From Lepeophtheirus salmonis (lineage: Eukaryota > Arthropoda > Copepoda > Siphonostomatoida > Caligidae): 64,000 nt of DNA. Shown here piece by piece: positions 45,180 to 58,889 of this stretch. The translations under genes were made by a program, and so were the position numbers. The stretch is taken from NCBI RefSeq assembly GCF_016086655.4, contig NC_052142.2:8188422-8252421 (forward strand). Reading direction: 5' to 3'. The notes under the pieces are model-generated. The model had not been told where the DNA came from and did no database searches. It was given only the letters and a program-made list of their open reading frames with translations. Within the stretch, counting starts at the first letter, position 1. The number at the start of each line of letters is the position of its first letter.

Positions 45180-46960
45180 GGATTAAAATAATTCGGGACT
45201 ATTACAGTGGGAAACATAAATTATCTTCAAATCAATTATAGAACATAGAATTTATCTGTGAACGTAGACTCCCAAAGTGATCTCAGTTGGTTTTTTTTCG
45301 AAGTTCTGAAGTGTGAAATAACTGGGATTATAGTAATTCTGTATTATTATCTTTCAGAGTCTTTTTTTACTCTTAAGACACTCACAAAATTTAAAAAACG
45401 ATCAATAAAACTTATTTAAAAGTGTTTTTATGATTATAAAAGTAAATTGATTTATTATTTATTTTATTCTGTACGTGATATCTTTGCTTTTGAACGCTGA
45501 GAAATAATGTAAAATTCAAAAGAAGTACATTAGCAAAGAATTTCAAATGTGAAAGCAGTGAAAAGAAAATTTGCAATTTCTAAGAGAAACTGGTACTCTT
45601 TTCAACAAGATATTTCACAAAATTGTCAAAAATGCAAATTGAATGAGTCATAATTTTGCTAAAGGGTAGTTCCATTATATTTTAATAAATTTCCAAACAA
45701 TTTTATACTCACTAAGATGAAAATTTATTTTAAGAACAATGTTACATAGAGTATCATAAAATATGATCATATAAAAAAATAATTTTAAAATGGCAAACCT
45801 TTCAGCGAGATATGTTCCTTTTTAAAATTTTAACCCCTAGATGGCTTCACATATTGAAAAACTTTAATCACTTATTTTAGAGGCCATACCTATGATAATA
45901 GAATAATTTTGGTATCAAATTATTTGTTTTTAGGGGTGAGAAGTTTGAATTTGATGGTATAATTAGTGTAAAACTAAGAGAAATTAGATAAATTTTAATG
46001 TGTTCATTTTTGGGGAGGTACGTCTTTGGGTCCCAAATTGAGGAGGAAAGATTGTACAAAATTTGGATCTATTAAAAAAATTTATTTATGTTACTTACAT
46101 CCTTCAACTTTAATTCAACGATGTAAATTTAACATAAAAACATTGAAAATCATTGTTTTTCCTTACTTTTACACTGATTACATCATCAAATTCAAGCTCA
46201 TCACCCCGAAAATTATATAATTTGAGACAAAAATCATACTTTTATCATATGTATGACCTCTAAAAGGGCCGTATCTAGCTAACCGGTTGGCCTATTTTAA
46301 TATTATTTTTTTGGAAGTGTAAGTTTAACTGCATACATGGCCTTTTTAAATATTTTTTCACATAATTCAACCATGGGTATATTGCATATTTTGAAATATA
46401 ATTTAAGTATACCCAGTAATAACAGTAAAAATGATGGTTGAATTAAAATTGAAGGAAGTAACTAACATAAATTGAATGTTCAATTATGAGTAAAAAGATT
46501 CACTTATACATCATTGATGTTTTGATTTGAAATAATAACGCTCTCAACAAAAGGAGATCGACTTCATGGATCAACGAAATACTTCATATCAATAGGATTG
46601 CAAGTCATAGATATTTTTATTTAAAAATTATAAATATTAGATGCGAAAATTACGCGATATTTTAAACATATTTTCAGTTTTTAAATGCGTAATTGAAATG
46701 CGTATCTGATGATATTACATGAGTAGGCGGTGAGTTCCAACACATTTGTTAGTCGTATTGGCACGCAAGACAACCCATGGGCTAGGATATCAACCGGGGT
46801 TACAGTGGATGGCATCCCAGATTGTAATTCATAAATTAAAGAGGGTACTTACTCTTAATCAAGCCCTGTAGACATGCTGCATATCCCAGGAGCCGAGAAT
46901 CAATTCGTGTCTCTGAAAAGGGTCTCAGAAGATAAAGTTGAAATATATGAATTTAATTAT
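45180..46960. other. AT-rich intron sequence
   Basis: Open frames at 45877-46059 (minus) and 46026-46220 (plus) overlap and are without likeness. No gene. Confidence 0.4.
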
Positions 46961-46963
46961 GTT

Positions 46964-47140
46964 GTACATTAACGGTCTTGTCCAGTTATTATGCACAACA
47001 TAGTTATTATGTACATTAACGGTATTGTTCAGTTATTATGCACAATACCTAGTTATAATACACATTACCTTGTTATTATGCAAATTAACTGTCTAGTTCA
47101 CTTATTATGCAAAATAACTAGTTATTTTACGAATTAAAGG
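46964..47140 (+). repeat. Degenerate tandem array, 47-bp unit
   Basis: gtacattaacggt.ttgt.cagttattatgcacaa starts at 46964 and 47011. Two more diverged copies follow (acacattaccttgttattatg and caaattaactgtctagttca). Confidence 0.65.
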
Positions 47141-50100
47141 ATTTCTTACTTTAACTGCAACAATTCGCAAATACTTAATATTTTATTTTTTGTATTTAAA
47201 AGTTGAGTATTATTAAGTTATAATATTTATGAATTGTTTCGAATTTAAAATAATTTGAATTGAATAAGAAATATAAATTATAATCTGATTTAATAATATA
47301 ATTTTATATGTATACATATATATAGTAAATTAAAATTTAATTAATGTTCAAGAGAAGAACAAATTTTTAAACAAATAGTTCCATAAATAGTATGAACTAA
47401 TGCTTATTTCCTCCAATGTCCCACTGCATGTCGTTGTTCATTCCAATTAATGTAAATTAATACTAGAAAATTATTTCTGCCTTGCTACGATATCATCAGC
47501 TCAAGTAATGTTGTCCAAGATAAATAGATAACTTAGGAGATAAGTTATCTTTCTTGCTATTGAGCCCCCTAGGGATCCATAATACTAATAATTTTGAGAG
47601 AACCGATAGCGAAAACGTAATAATCAAATTATTAAATTTTTTGGCCCCGATTTCAAAGGTGAAGTACAGAAGTTTTTTATCGGTTTATTGTATAATATCA
47701 GCCGAAAACCTTAATGATGATAGAATCACTTGTCTTACTCATGGTATTTACAGCATAGCAATGCTTAATCCTGATAATATCACAAAGACCAACACTCTAA
47801 TCTTTTAAGTTAAGAAAAAATTAAAGATTAGTAATTGCAATTGTCAATTTACAACACAAAGTACTTCAATTCAGTCTAAGATTTTTTTAATTATATGGAA
47901 GGAAACAATAACGTAGTCCACAAAAAAAAAGGGAATTTGAATAATGAGTTTTATTTTCAGAAATAGTGATGATTTAACACTACTTGAAGAAGATCGAAAC
48001 AACCATTAAATTATTGGAAGAGAGAATCCCACTATTCCCAAGTGTAACAATAATTTAAAGTATATATCAAAATATTACACTTGCTTTGTTAAAAACAACA
48101 TGTCTGGAGATGATTGTTAAAAACAAAAATTACATCAAACCAAGGGAATTGGCACCATAAATCATCAATAACAACAGTGAGTTCTTAAAATATAAAAACA
48201 TCATATTGAAATAAGTGACATCGAGGTATAATACGTTCTAGTCAAGCACCTCCTAATGATATCTTGTCTCCTTGAAAGAGGTAATGGATTATAATGTAAC
48301 TTCAGCGACTCAAATGACACGTAATTAGTAATAACTACGTAATTTCAGCTGTTAGAATGTCTACAAAATACCGACAAGGACCGGTTCCAGGATTGACAAA
48401 TTTTAAATGGACCGGACTGATAGGACTGCAGTCTTTTTAGTTTTTTTAGACCGACCCAACACTATTATTGTGCAAATCAAGAATAACGATCAGATCAATC
48501 TTTGCTAATATTATAATATCTAAAGAAGTGTTCGAATAAACTTAAGTATACTCATTTGAAATTAACCATAACCCATGGATTTTTAAATAAATAATTGTAA
48601 TTCTATGTTAATGAAAAAAAATATACGCTAAATAAATAAATTGAAATGAATTTCAATACACAAAAATAACTTTAAAAGGACCATCTGGATATCAACATAA
48701 AGGTGAAGCAATTACTAGAAAACTACATTCGATTGTTTTTTTCTAAAATTGAGATAAAACTAATTTACTGTTCTCTGCATAATGTTTTACAATTTCTATT
48801 AAATAAACATTTTAATTAACTCTCTATAGAGTGTGCAAATTAGGGTTAGTTTTTATAAAAATATTCTACTAAAAAATAATGTAGGTATAGCCATTGATAC
48901 AGCTGAACATAATGGGAGATTCCCTCATTATAAATACGAGAAATAACGACAAGTTTTATCAGATTTGAGTTGAATTGAACTGCAAAAATCTCAAATTTCA
49001 ACAAAATTGTTCAAATTTGTAAGTTAAATTTGTACCAAGTCATTATGTTTTGAATTGATAGAATATGGCTGTACCTTGCTCAGAAAGTATTTTTTATTTT
49101 TTCAATAATTTATTTACAAGTTTTCCTGGTATATTTCATATGGCTAATGGCTTTTGCTTCTCAGCATTATCGTTTCTTCTAGGATTGTATGTTTCTGATT
49201 AATATAATCCCTAGTCCAAAACTGCAAAGATCTCGTGTAAATCGTTGTTTGAGCCTCTTTTTTCCAAAGATTATAATATAATATTATCGCCTTTAGAGAA
49301 ATTTCTAAGAATAATAGAATTGCAATAATGAATCAAAGAGATATGACCAAACATTTGTAACTTCTCTTATTGAATTTAAAATGTTTACTTTTTAATTTAT
49401 ATCATTTCATTTATATAAATCCCAAATTATATTACTAGTGAAATATAAACTTAGCTATCTTATTTCAATTAATTGGCATTATCAGTGTTATCTTTTCATT
49501 GAATATTAAAACTTAGTCCTAGAGTTAACAACCAGGCATAAATTCTTCCTAATGCAGAGTTTAAAGGTTCAGAATATGATTTCCCCGCCGCCCTATATTT
49601 TACAGATGGAGATGAGTAGTGTTTATTTTATATTATATTGCTTTAGTTTTTGAAATAGAAATTCACTAACTTGCTAAAGTCACGTTTTATGTAGTCAGAA
49701 CATATTTTATTTGAAACTTTGGGAATACTTACAATTAACAGTTCTATACTTTATAATAATAATAATAATAGAATATACTCTGATCTACTTTTATTTAAGT
49801 TATAATGTGATCCAGTTTTAATTCATCTTAATGTTTGCTTGCAAAAGATGATGGTTATTTTTGACAATAATCCGTCAGTTAATTAAGTATTTCGGACCAT
49901 TACGCCCAATTTTAATATGATTAATCATATTAATTAAACAGTTAACACGTTAACGTTAGGATGACAATAGTATATGTCGTGAAATATTAGAAAATATATT
50001 TCCCACATTTTTTTAGTATCATAATATAATTAAAGTATAATCACCTTTTACCTATAAAACTAAATTGATCTAGATTAAATACTCATTAAGGATTACTTAT

Positions 50101-50796
50101 TCACATTTCTTAATAGGTATATTCTTCAACTAAATTTTCTCAATTGCTAAGATTTCCTTAAAATTAATATCTTTAAATATTCACTGTGCAAATTACACCT
50201 TTCACATGAAAAAACTTTTTCTTTTTTTGTTCATGCAATTTAAACAGATTAGTTGCAGATTCATGTGAGAGTCCTTGTTCCTGATTAAAATTGCATGTTT
50301 AGTCTGATAATAGTAAATCGATTGATTACAAGTTAATAAAATTAAACAACATAATATAATATGTAATACATTAGTCGATAATGTTTAAAGTAAGGAGCAT
50401 CTTCTCCCAAATAATTAGATGGCGAAGATAAAAATTATGAAGAACCTTTGGGTAAAGTGGCAGATGTAGGAAAAGAAGTGAACTTAGTCAAAAAATCGAG
50501 GAAATTGAATTCTATGTTGAATAAATTCGTCTCTTTTTTTAGATTTTAAGAAAAATTGTTTCTTTTCATTACAAGAAAGAAAAGGAACGATATTCTTCAA
50601 AATATATCTCATTCTTTCCTCCAATAAGTCGTTTTTCTTCAGAATATACTCTTCACTCTTTGTCCGCTTCAGCGGACCAAAAAAAAAAAAAAAAATCTTA
50701 CCCAACCGTCCACCAATGCCATATATAAATATAGATAAATTATATTATAATTAATTATTAAAATCTATTGTATATGAATTATGAACAACTTAATTT
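47141..50796. other. AT-rich intron sequence, one GGACTG-rich repeat copy
   Basis: 48365-48468 carries the second copy of the ggactg/cagtcc-rich repeat, ending gaccgacccaacactatt. The open frames at 47554-47808 and 50484-50705 (minus) are not recognised and are rich in simple sequence. No gene is supported. Confidence 0.4.
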
Positions 50797-51405
50797 TCTG
50801 AGTCATTGTAATAAAATTACATATTTGTAGCACGTAAACCCAAAAGGAAGCTATAATATTTTTTCTCAAATTGAACATGGAATACATTTTCCAACAAACT
50901 ATAGTTCATTTCAATAAAGAAATGATTTTGCTTAATCCTTTGGAGGCACTGCATATTGTACTTAAAGTAGCTATAATTCACTGCCAGATTTACAAAATTA
51001 GGAAATTAATAAATTATATGTCTAAGACAATGTTTGTGCCAAATTTAGTCAAGTAGATAAAACGAAGATTTTAAACTACAATTAACTCTCTCGGGTATCT
51101 CAATTCATCCCAGAAATTGGAATTCAAACCCTATAATTGATCAAAATATCTTAAAAGAGATTATTAGAAAAAATTTTAACATTGATTGCAGACAGTAACG
51201 TTAAACATAATATCTAACTCAAATATCCCCTCAATGTGAAGTACCATGTGAAAAATGTTGTGTGCGTCTTTGTTTTTTATTTTTGGCTGTAAAGTACATT
51301 TAAAATAATTAAAAGCGTGAGAGGACGTTCAATTGAATACAAGATAAATTAAAGTATTACAGCTTAAAAGGTATATAATAAAAGTTATTTACTTTTTAGA
51401 GTGAA
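50797..51405 (+). repeat. Interspersed repeat R5, copy 2
   Basis: Partner of 5587-6370. It lacks about 120 bases found in copy 1 (near 5940-6110). It leads straight into the decayed frame at 51450. Confidence 0.65.
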
Positions 51406-51449
51406 CTGTTGCAGCAAATAGTAGTTTAAAAAGTTATTTATTATCAGAA

Positions 51450-51798
51450 ATGTATCAAAGAAAGTGGAAAAAACATTTTAACAGAGAGTTGGTGATTTGT
51501 TCTATCTGTTAGAAGAACTTTCAGACGGACAACTTTAATGATCACAAAGTTCAGCTCCACGAGATTACCCCAGCAGGTATCAAGTGAAAATTGATCATAA
51601 CAACCAGAAAACATTGAACTTTGCTGTTAAGAAAACTTCCTCTGCTACATCCTCATCCCCAGTCACTGCCTTCTCCTGTTCGGATGACCCTCCTGTAGTT
51701 GAGGTCTCACTACCTGAACTAAGATCTGAACAGCCCGTTTCTGCTGAAGAGAAAGTTGTTCCAGACACAGAAAATAATCGCTTTTCTATCCCATAAAA
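51450..51798 (+). pseudogene. Decayed transposon-like frame with a C2H2-type finger
   Basis: From the ATG at 51450 the frame reads MYQRKWKKHFNREL, then VICSIC, a stop, KNFQTDNFNDHKVQLHE. The Cys-x2-Cys-x11-His-x4-His spacing would suit a zinc finger. After a frame change near 51584 it continues as KIDHNNQKTLNFAVKKTSS and a Ser/Pro/Val/Glu-rich tail to a stop at 51794-51796. The R5 repeat precedes it. A short basic start, a finger and an FxVKKTSS-like segment suggest the N terminus of a transposon-encoded protein, but I do not recognise which one. Confidence 0.35.
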
Positions 51799-51799
51799 T

Positions 51800-54700
51800 C
51801 CAATTCGGACACACAGTCCTCCAATTGAATCTTGATTTCCCTATAGGGGGCACCAAATTGTCCAAGCACATAGGATTCATGCCCTTACCGTTAAAACACA
51901 TTCCTAATCAAACCATTTTAAACAATGAGTTTTGTTTCCTAATAGATCTAATGATCCTAGATAACAGGGGTCATCATTTTCAATATACCTTTCAATTCAA
52001 TATCCTTCTTCTACATCCATATCAAGACGTGTAACGTCTCCATGCTCCAAAATTCGGATATCAGAGATGAAGAACATTTCGGGTAATTCATGGTGCAAAT
52101 ACAATACATAACAATGGTATCGAAAGATGTAAATATCAGAATAGTAACAATTTCAGATCAGAAAGTTAAGAACCTAATCCTATCACAATACTATCTACTA
52201 CATTTTTACACATCTTTATAATATAGTTTAACGATGTGCCATCTTTAAGAGGCTATTGTGGCTTTTCTGAAGTATTATACTTTTAAAAAATGCATTCAAA
52301 TTAAATTAGAGATTCTAAGAAATGCGGTTTTTAGAACTTCTATCCAAAAGTGGTGAAGACTTCGTGTTACAAGAATAGTCTTTTCTAATTAAACAAAAAT
52401 AGCTAGAAATAGAAAAACCCTTTTTTCCCCTTTTAACATATTTTCTAAAAAGTTGATTTATACTAATTGCCTCACATATATATTTCCATATTCATCACTT
52501 ATCTATCTTATTTTCTACGTCCATTTTCTGACAATATCTACCATAATTTTACATTTCAACTTATTTTTTTGTCTTCGTTAATCTTGAAAATGGAATTAAT
52601 ATATTATGTTTTTCTATTTATTGAATCCTAATATTTCAATTACGTAGTTAAAAATTGAAAATATGTTTAAAATATCTACGACAGCATAATTAATGCATTT
52701 ATTTATATAAAAGCGTGCCCATGACTTGCAATCGTATTTATATGAAGTATTTCGTTGATTCGTGAAGTCGATTCCCTTTGTCACGAGCGTTACCATTTTA
52801 GGTAATAGACAAGACACTAATAATCCATAACTGGATCTTGTTACTCATAACTGAACGTTTAACAAACAATTAATCCTTTATAAGTACCGAGTAAGATAAT
52901 GAATTAATATTGAAACAATATCATTAACATACTCGTAAAATAAACCGGGTTGAACATTTGAGTGTACTCATGGAAGACAGAATTTAACCCTGAGGGTATT
53001 TTATTAAATTATAAATGTAAGTTTGTTCTTGTTGCAGTTTGAGTAAAATTGAGGATAGACATCTGGGTAATTCTTTCTTACGACCTTGTTTACTTCCTTC
53101 TCCCCTTCCGATCGCGACAAATCCTTGTCGCTGGTCTTATGAAATAAAATGACACCTAACCTGCTCTCCTCCAAAACATTATTCAAATACACAGTGATAC
53201 TATATTGATTTTCTGTTTTTTTTATATGCTTGAAATGGTAACGATTGTCATCACTACCTATGATCTTATAGAATATATATATTTTTTTTTATTTAAAATA
53301 TTTTATAACAAATATAACTAAAAAACTATCTACACTTTTTAAACTATGAAAAATTTACATTGTAATTAATTAATATAGAAAGAAGATTTGGGTGCCTTTT
53401 AGGTATATCAATGAATCCACTTTCATTTCTGGTCAAATATGTACTGCCTCAGTTGTTAGTTACTTTTTGAAATTGATGATAAATGTTTTTCAGTTAATAG
53501 ATTTGGGATATCGTTCATATTCAGTCTAGTTGCAGCATTGATAGATAATTCTCTTTTCACCCAAAGAAAACGCAACAAGAGGTCTGTTATTAAGAACAAC
53601 GTCAATTTCTAATAAAAGCGCTTAATTGCAAAGAAAAAATATCAAATTAACTACCCTAAAATGACCAATGAAATTTTTTTTGGTAAGTTTCACCATTAAT
53701 TCCCAGGCTACTTTACAACGAGGAACTCGAGAAAGTATAAGTTTTCCTTTTATGCTTTGATTTGCAGCTCATCTTTTAAAGAAACTATTGTCTTTTTGAA
53801 TGGAATAAAAAATAATCCTGAATCATTCTAAAAAGTTTATATCGTGGTCACTCTGTTTACACGACTATACGACTATACACAAATCTTTGAAACACGATAA
53901 TAAAATCTGCAGTAGATAAAGAAACCTCAAAAGGTACAACACACGTAGCTATATCATTCAAACAATATATATATGATTTAATCTTAATCATAGATCTCTG
54001 TGCTAGACAATTCATTAAGGGTCAAATCAAATCAACTTTTCTTGTGTGGGGTCATCAGAAATAGAAAGATTAATCCCCGTAAGTTGATAATTCAACAGTT
54101 AGAAAAGATGTAGATTGATACCACAAGTAATATAATTACAATCGCCCATAATTTGCTGAAAGGGTCGAGCTAAAAAAATTCTATGTTTGATTGACTTTTT
54201 AAAGCAAGACGTGAGAGTACTTCTTTTTTCTCTCCAAAATCGCCTTAAACATTGCCGATGGACCAGCATGGAGTAAATGTTGATATTTATTTTCCATTAG
54301 CTTTTAAAAAAAATTAATTTAGAGTGCTCAATTATTTGATAACGGGTCATTGTTGAAAAGCAATCAATATCATTTAATCTTACTCCTGCCCTTATAAGAC
54401 GAAGATATTGATCCCAATATACACCGAAATACATTTTTAATTCGTAAAGTAGTTCCGCTTTTGAGTTTCTCATGCTCTTCCATGGATAAGTATAGATTGT
54501 ATGAGGGCACTGATATCCCATAAGTGCATGTCAGCTGTTGTTGTAGAAACTTTACACTGTACATATACATATATATGTCAACTTGAAAATAAAAACAAAA
54601 AAAGAAGAGAAAAATATATAAATATAGTATAAATATCCCAAAAAACAGTTGACGTGAATTTATTTAATAACAACCTCTCCAAAAATAACTTTTTTCTCTC

Positions 54701-55544
54701 TATATACTAGAAATGTTCATATAGAGTTGAATTTAAAGAAAAAAAAAGTGGTTACAAGTACTAAAGATAAGTTTTTTAGTATTGTTTATTATTTATTAGA
54801 CATTTTATATAATAAAACTACGTGCTGTTTTATACAAATGTAAACATGATTTCAAGTATGTAATTTTTTGAATCATCAATCATCAGGGCGGCCTTAAATA
54901 ACTACAACCTATGCAACTGCAGTGTTCCCCATGCATTTGTCATTTCCTCATCCCGCTCAACATAACACCATATATGGACTTGGTTATGATTATTATCTTT
55001 GACCAAATTGGGGTTTGGATCCGTGCAGTCTGTTTTGTTTAGAGTTCTGGAACAGTTAAGGTCGATTCTGTCATCAAACTTAGATAATAATACTTTAGAT
55101 AACGATAGTAAATAATAACTATTTTTCCTTCAAAACAACTAAAAAAACCTCAAAGACAATAATTGATATCTTTCATTCTGGTTTGTGATCATCCATTCTG
55201 ATCCAACTATTTCATTAAGATTTTTAGATGCAATCTCAAACTCCCTGATTTTAAAGTAAACTTTTCCAAATCCATCTGGACTGCAGATACGTCATCAACA
55301 TGAATATCTCCTTCATCCAAAAACTTTTCACAACTATTTTCATAAAGGGGGATATCACCAGGAATATAAAAAAGAAAACCTAAAACTAAAGTGTAATGAG
55401 TAATGATCCTATTCGTGAGGTATGGCTTCCTTAGACACACGATTTGTAAACTCACCTAGTAGATTATTTACGCAAATAAAAAAATATGTTATTTGAAGTC
55501 TGCTTTAATGTATTGTTGACATTAAAAATTAACTTATTAGTGAA
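51800..55544. other. AT-rich intron sequence
   Basis: No gene is recognised. The minus-strand open frames at 53004-53192, 54297-54570 and 55207-55455 are not M13 exons, because the flanking M13 exons already join in frame. Confidence 0.4.
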
Positions 55545-55720
55545 ATGACTGATAATTTGAAGAATGTTTAGGAGGAGATCAGCTACAATAAGATATGACA
55601 AGGAAGATGGGAGAGGGAAATAAAAAAGGACAATAGCAAGAGTTATTTTTGTCGATCCCTAATTCTACTCTGAGTCCAACAAAGACTTATAATTATAACT
55701 GAGCAACTATTAAGTCCTCT
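55545..55720 (+). repeat. Interspersed repeat family R6, copy 2
   Basis: Partner of 545-755; gaatgttt.ggaggag and gtcgatccctaattctactc followed by tgagtccaac are shared in order. Confidence 0.5.
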
Positions 55721-56971
55721 GACTTCTATCAAATCCCTGTTAAAATTGTAGATACAGACTTCAATGTGAAAGTACCTTTTCTATTTACTCCCATTGTTAT
55801 TTCTCAAGATCTTCATCATTGAGCAAAAAGAGTATAACAACTCAATGGGTTCAGTATTAACTATGTGAAGTAAAGTTCGCAATTTTCAACCCTCTATGTG
55901 TAGAGTTGAAAGATATTGATTTGCGATTGGAATTTGATATGGTCGATATTTAAATATTTAGTAATACTTACGTCGCTCTTATATTACTCTGATGAACAAA
56001 CCTCTTGGAGTTTAGAATTTAAGAATACAGAGATATTCCTTTTCAAATTTTGGTTCAAAGTCTCAGTGAAGGCTAAAATCCAATTTTATACGTTATAAGA
56101 TCAAAATGGGAAATTGGTAGTAATACTATAAATATTACGTAGTCTTCCTTAGATGAAAATGATTATTGAATCCATAACCTCGACCTCTTTCTCCATCTAC
56201 TGTGGTGAAACACTAAAATTAAATATTATCTTGGATAATATTGGATTTAGCCTTTTGATGAAATAAAACAAACGAGCATCTCCTTGAACACAGTTTCAGT
56301 TACTCATAGCAATAATGTGATTTTTAATTAGTCTAATATAAATTTGGGTAAAATAATTTGGCACCAAAAGGATTTATGTGAAATTACCAAACACGGCTTT
56401 TTAACTCTAGTTTATTGTTAATTAAACTTTTACAATCTCTAATCATTCTGCATTGATAAGTGTACTTCTATAGTAATAATAGTTAATAAAATACCCGGAA
56501 ATGATCTCAATCTTAAATATTTTTAAGTGATATATACAATATGTATTTCTCTAATAATTTATATTGTTAATAGTGTTTTATAATACTTTTAAATCTACAT
56601 TAGATGTATAAAATTAAATTTGATTCTTAAAATATTGATTTTCAGGTAGCATAAACATTGTTTCAATATATTTTACATTTGAAATTTAATTAGGTTCCAA
56701 AAAAGTATAAGAACTTAAAAATTATTTAAGACTTTCTAATGCTGGAAAGAGTTAAGTTGTTCATCATACTATTCCAAATATTTTACAAAAAGATAATTTC
56801 TTTTAAGATTTGATTCGTTTTACGAGTCATATTTAAAGAGCAAATTAAAAATTTCTTAAATAAACACATATTTTATAACTTTTAACTGAAAGCAGTTTAA
56901 CATTCGATAATCATGAAATAATATACTAAGTAAATCAACAGGTATTTTCAATTTTTTTTAATTCAACTTAC

Positions 56972-57186
56972 TTTTTATCAGTCTGTTTTAACAATTTTCC
57001 TAATAATTTAAAGTAGGGCATAGAATAGCTAACAATTTGCTCATTATCTCCAATATATCCAATACCCATAACTGTATCGAAGTAGTCATTCCAGTTTATT
57101 TCTGGCACTTCAGTTTTCAAGTCTTTAAGAGAAATTTTCGTGTAGATGGCACCAGTATTGATACGATCATGTTCTGGTACGGATAT
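56972..57186 (-). CDS. M13 metallopeptidase, first visible exon (N-terminal domain)
   Basis: This exon encodes residues 1-72 of the visible part of a neprilysin/ECE-type (M13) zinc endopeptidase, which in this family is normally a type II membrane or secreted enzyme that trims small peptides. It opens in phase 0 after a tatatttag acceptor and closes in phase 2 before gtaagt. It carries the family segments VPEHDRINTGAIYTKISLKD, NWNDYFDTV and YFKLLGKLLKQTD, from the end of the Peptidase_M13_N domain. The split Lys codon (AA|A) joins exactly to the exon at 43066-43480, giving the TDKK-IIHNYMIWR stretch typical of the family. The preceding exon, expected to hold the LGLP..YYL region, was not found up to base 64000, so the gene is 5'-partial here. 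The 13.5-kb intron that follows is full of repeats. Confidence 0.88.
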
Positions 57187-57272
57187 CTAAATATATTTTT
57201 ATTTATCAAAATATTTTGTGGAACATAAATTTATATTGTACATAAATACCTAATATCTATGAATTATAATAG

Positions 57273-57502
57273 GTCCATTTTTGGTGAAACAACGGGCAAA
57301 GCAGAACTATACCTTATTGCCCTATGGACCCTTCCATATTGTCTGTGTTGTTGTTTGTGGATTTTTGTGGGGTATGATTTCATAGCTCTACTTTGCCTCT
57401 TTGCCCGATACTCCACCACAAATCGACCTACAGACTGAAGGACTGCCCGACAGAGGGCAATGAGGTACAGTTCTACTTTGCCTGTTGCTAGCTCCAAAAA
57501 TA
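57273..57502. mobile_element. Foldback element (230-bp imperfect palindrome)
   Basis: Outer arms ccatttttgg..ac.acgggcaaag and, reversed, ccatttttgg-like agctagcaacaggcaaag pair up. Inside them gcagaactataccttattgc pairs with the complement of 57455-57480 with only four mismatches in 30. Pairing resumes toward the middle (gatttttgtggggtat against gatttgtggtggagtat). It lies about 90 bases 5' of the first visible M13 exon, within the upstream intron. The minus open frame 57264-57533 runs through it and is not a gene. Probably a MITE-like transposon. Confidence 0.7.
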
Positions 57503-57599
57503 GAGCGATTAATAGCGATGAGTGTAAATTCATAAAAAAAGTATAGGTTGGAATTTATTTTTATGAATTCATTACACAAGCCAAACAAATAATATTTAT

Positions 57600-58173
57600 T
57601 TCCAAAATGTTTTGAATTCTATATTCAATTATAAGAGTACTTCACAATTAAATAACAAATCTGTAATTAGTTCTTTTGTATCAAATCTGGTTTTAGTGAA
57701 TTTTTGATTTGAACTTTTCGAATATTTTACCTTTTTTTAACCAGCTTTTGATTAAAAAATTAGTCAATGATCCGATTCTGAGAAAAATGAATTTAAATTT
57801 TAAAAAACCACAATATTTTAAGGGGTTTGTTTCAAAAGGAAAAATGCTTCAATTTTTGTATGTTATTACGCCAAAAGAGTTTAACTGAAACATGTGTTGT
57901 TAAGCTTTCATATATAATAGAGTATTTGTTATAAAAGGGTTAGTCTCTTTATTAACCTTCTTTCTTCTTCAAAGAGTACAGAATAGGCTGAAATCAGGTG
58001 TTTTCACTGAAGTACTTACTTAGCACGCATAATTTCTCCCTTTATATTATTATTATCTCTGAGTTCTTCTATTTTTTGAGGACCTTCTTATACAACCTTT
58101 CATTTTTCAATAATTTTAAGTATTTTTCTATAATTTTTTCTCCTTCAAGAAAAAAAAAAAAGAAAAATGTAAG
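57600..58173. other. AT-rich sequence, possible left part of R1 copy 2
   Basis: Nothing coding; an oligo-A run lies near 58150. Confidence 0.35.
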
Positions 58174-58760
58174 GGAAATTTGAAAAAGGATAAAGTGCGG
58201 ACGAAATTGAAACGGGTTCAACAGTTTAATGTTCGAATCAGTGCGATTTACTCACAAGTTCGAACTATATAATTATAGGGCAATTAAATACAATTATTAC
58301 CACCATAGCGTCATATAAAAAACAGAAGTTTAACAAAAATATTACTGAATCAATTTAAAAATAATTATGATTTTCGGGCGGGAATTAAATGAATCTTTCC
58401 GTTGCTCTTTGTTACATGTACCCAGGGAATACTATATACATGGAGGCTTCACGCATTTTCTTGAAACACGTAGGTTAACTTTAACAATCCTCGTTATTAT
58501 TTCTACGTGTCTAAAAACTCTTTGATTTCATCAGCTTTTGGCCATTGCTGGTGATTTAATCAATTATTCAACCAAACGACTTTATACATGGAAATCTATT
58601 TCGTATATTCATAAGAAACGTGCGTTTGCCAAGAGGAATCCATCTATTCTTCTCCTTGCCTCAGTTTTCCTGTTTCTTTTGAAATAGTTCCTTGATAATT
58701 TTTGACTGGCTCTTCTCATCTTCACTTAAATGTTAATATAAAATAACTTCATCAAAAACA
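58174..58760 (+). repeat. Interspersed repeat R1, copy 2
   Basis: Partner of 40955-41835 without its inserts, so nearer the unbroken form. Shared blocks include attatttctacgtg, gtgatttaat.aattattc.a and cttgcctca.ttt.cctgtttctt. Confidence 0.6.
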
Positions 58761-58889
58761 AATAACAAAACGTACACAGTAAGAAAAGAAAACAATACCC
58801 TTATTTTTTTTAAGACTACGATGACATGTAAATACTACAGCATTCTGGATCAAAGCATTGATACCATATCAATGGATTTCAAAATAAAG

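Noticed and set aside
55207..55455. Minus-strand 82-codon frame as an alternative M13 exon
   Set aside because: The exons on either side already join in frame with no gap, and the translation lacks family motifs.
57037..57228. Plus-strand 63-codon frame as a gene
   Set aside because: It is antisense to the first visible M13 exon.
57264..57533. 89-codon minus-strand frame rich in Arg and Ser as a small protein
   Set aside because: It runs through the foldback palindrome, whose self-complementarity explains the open frame.
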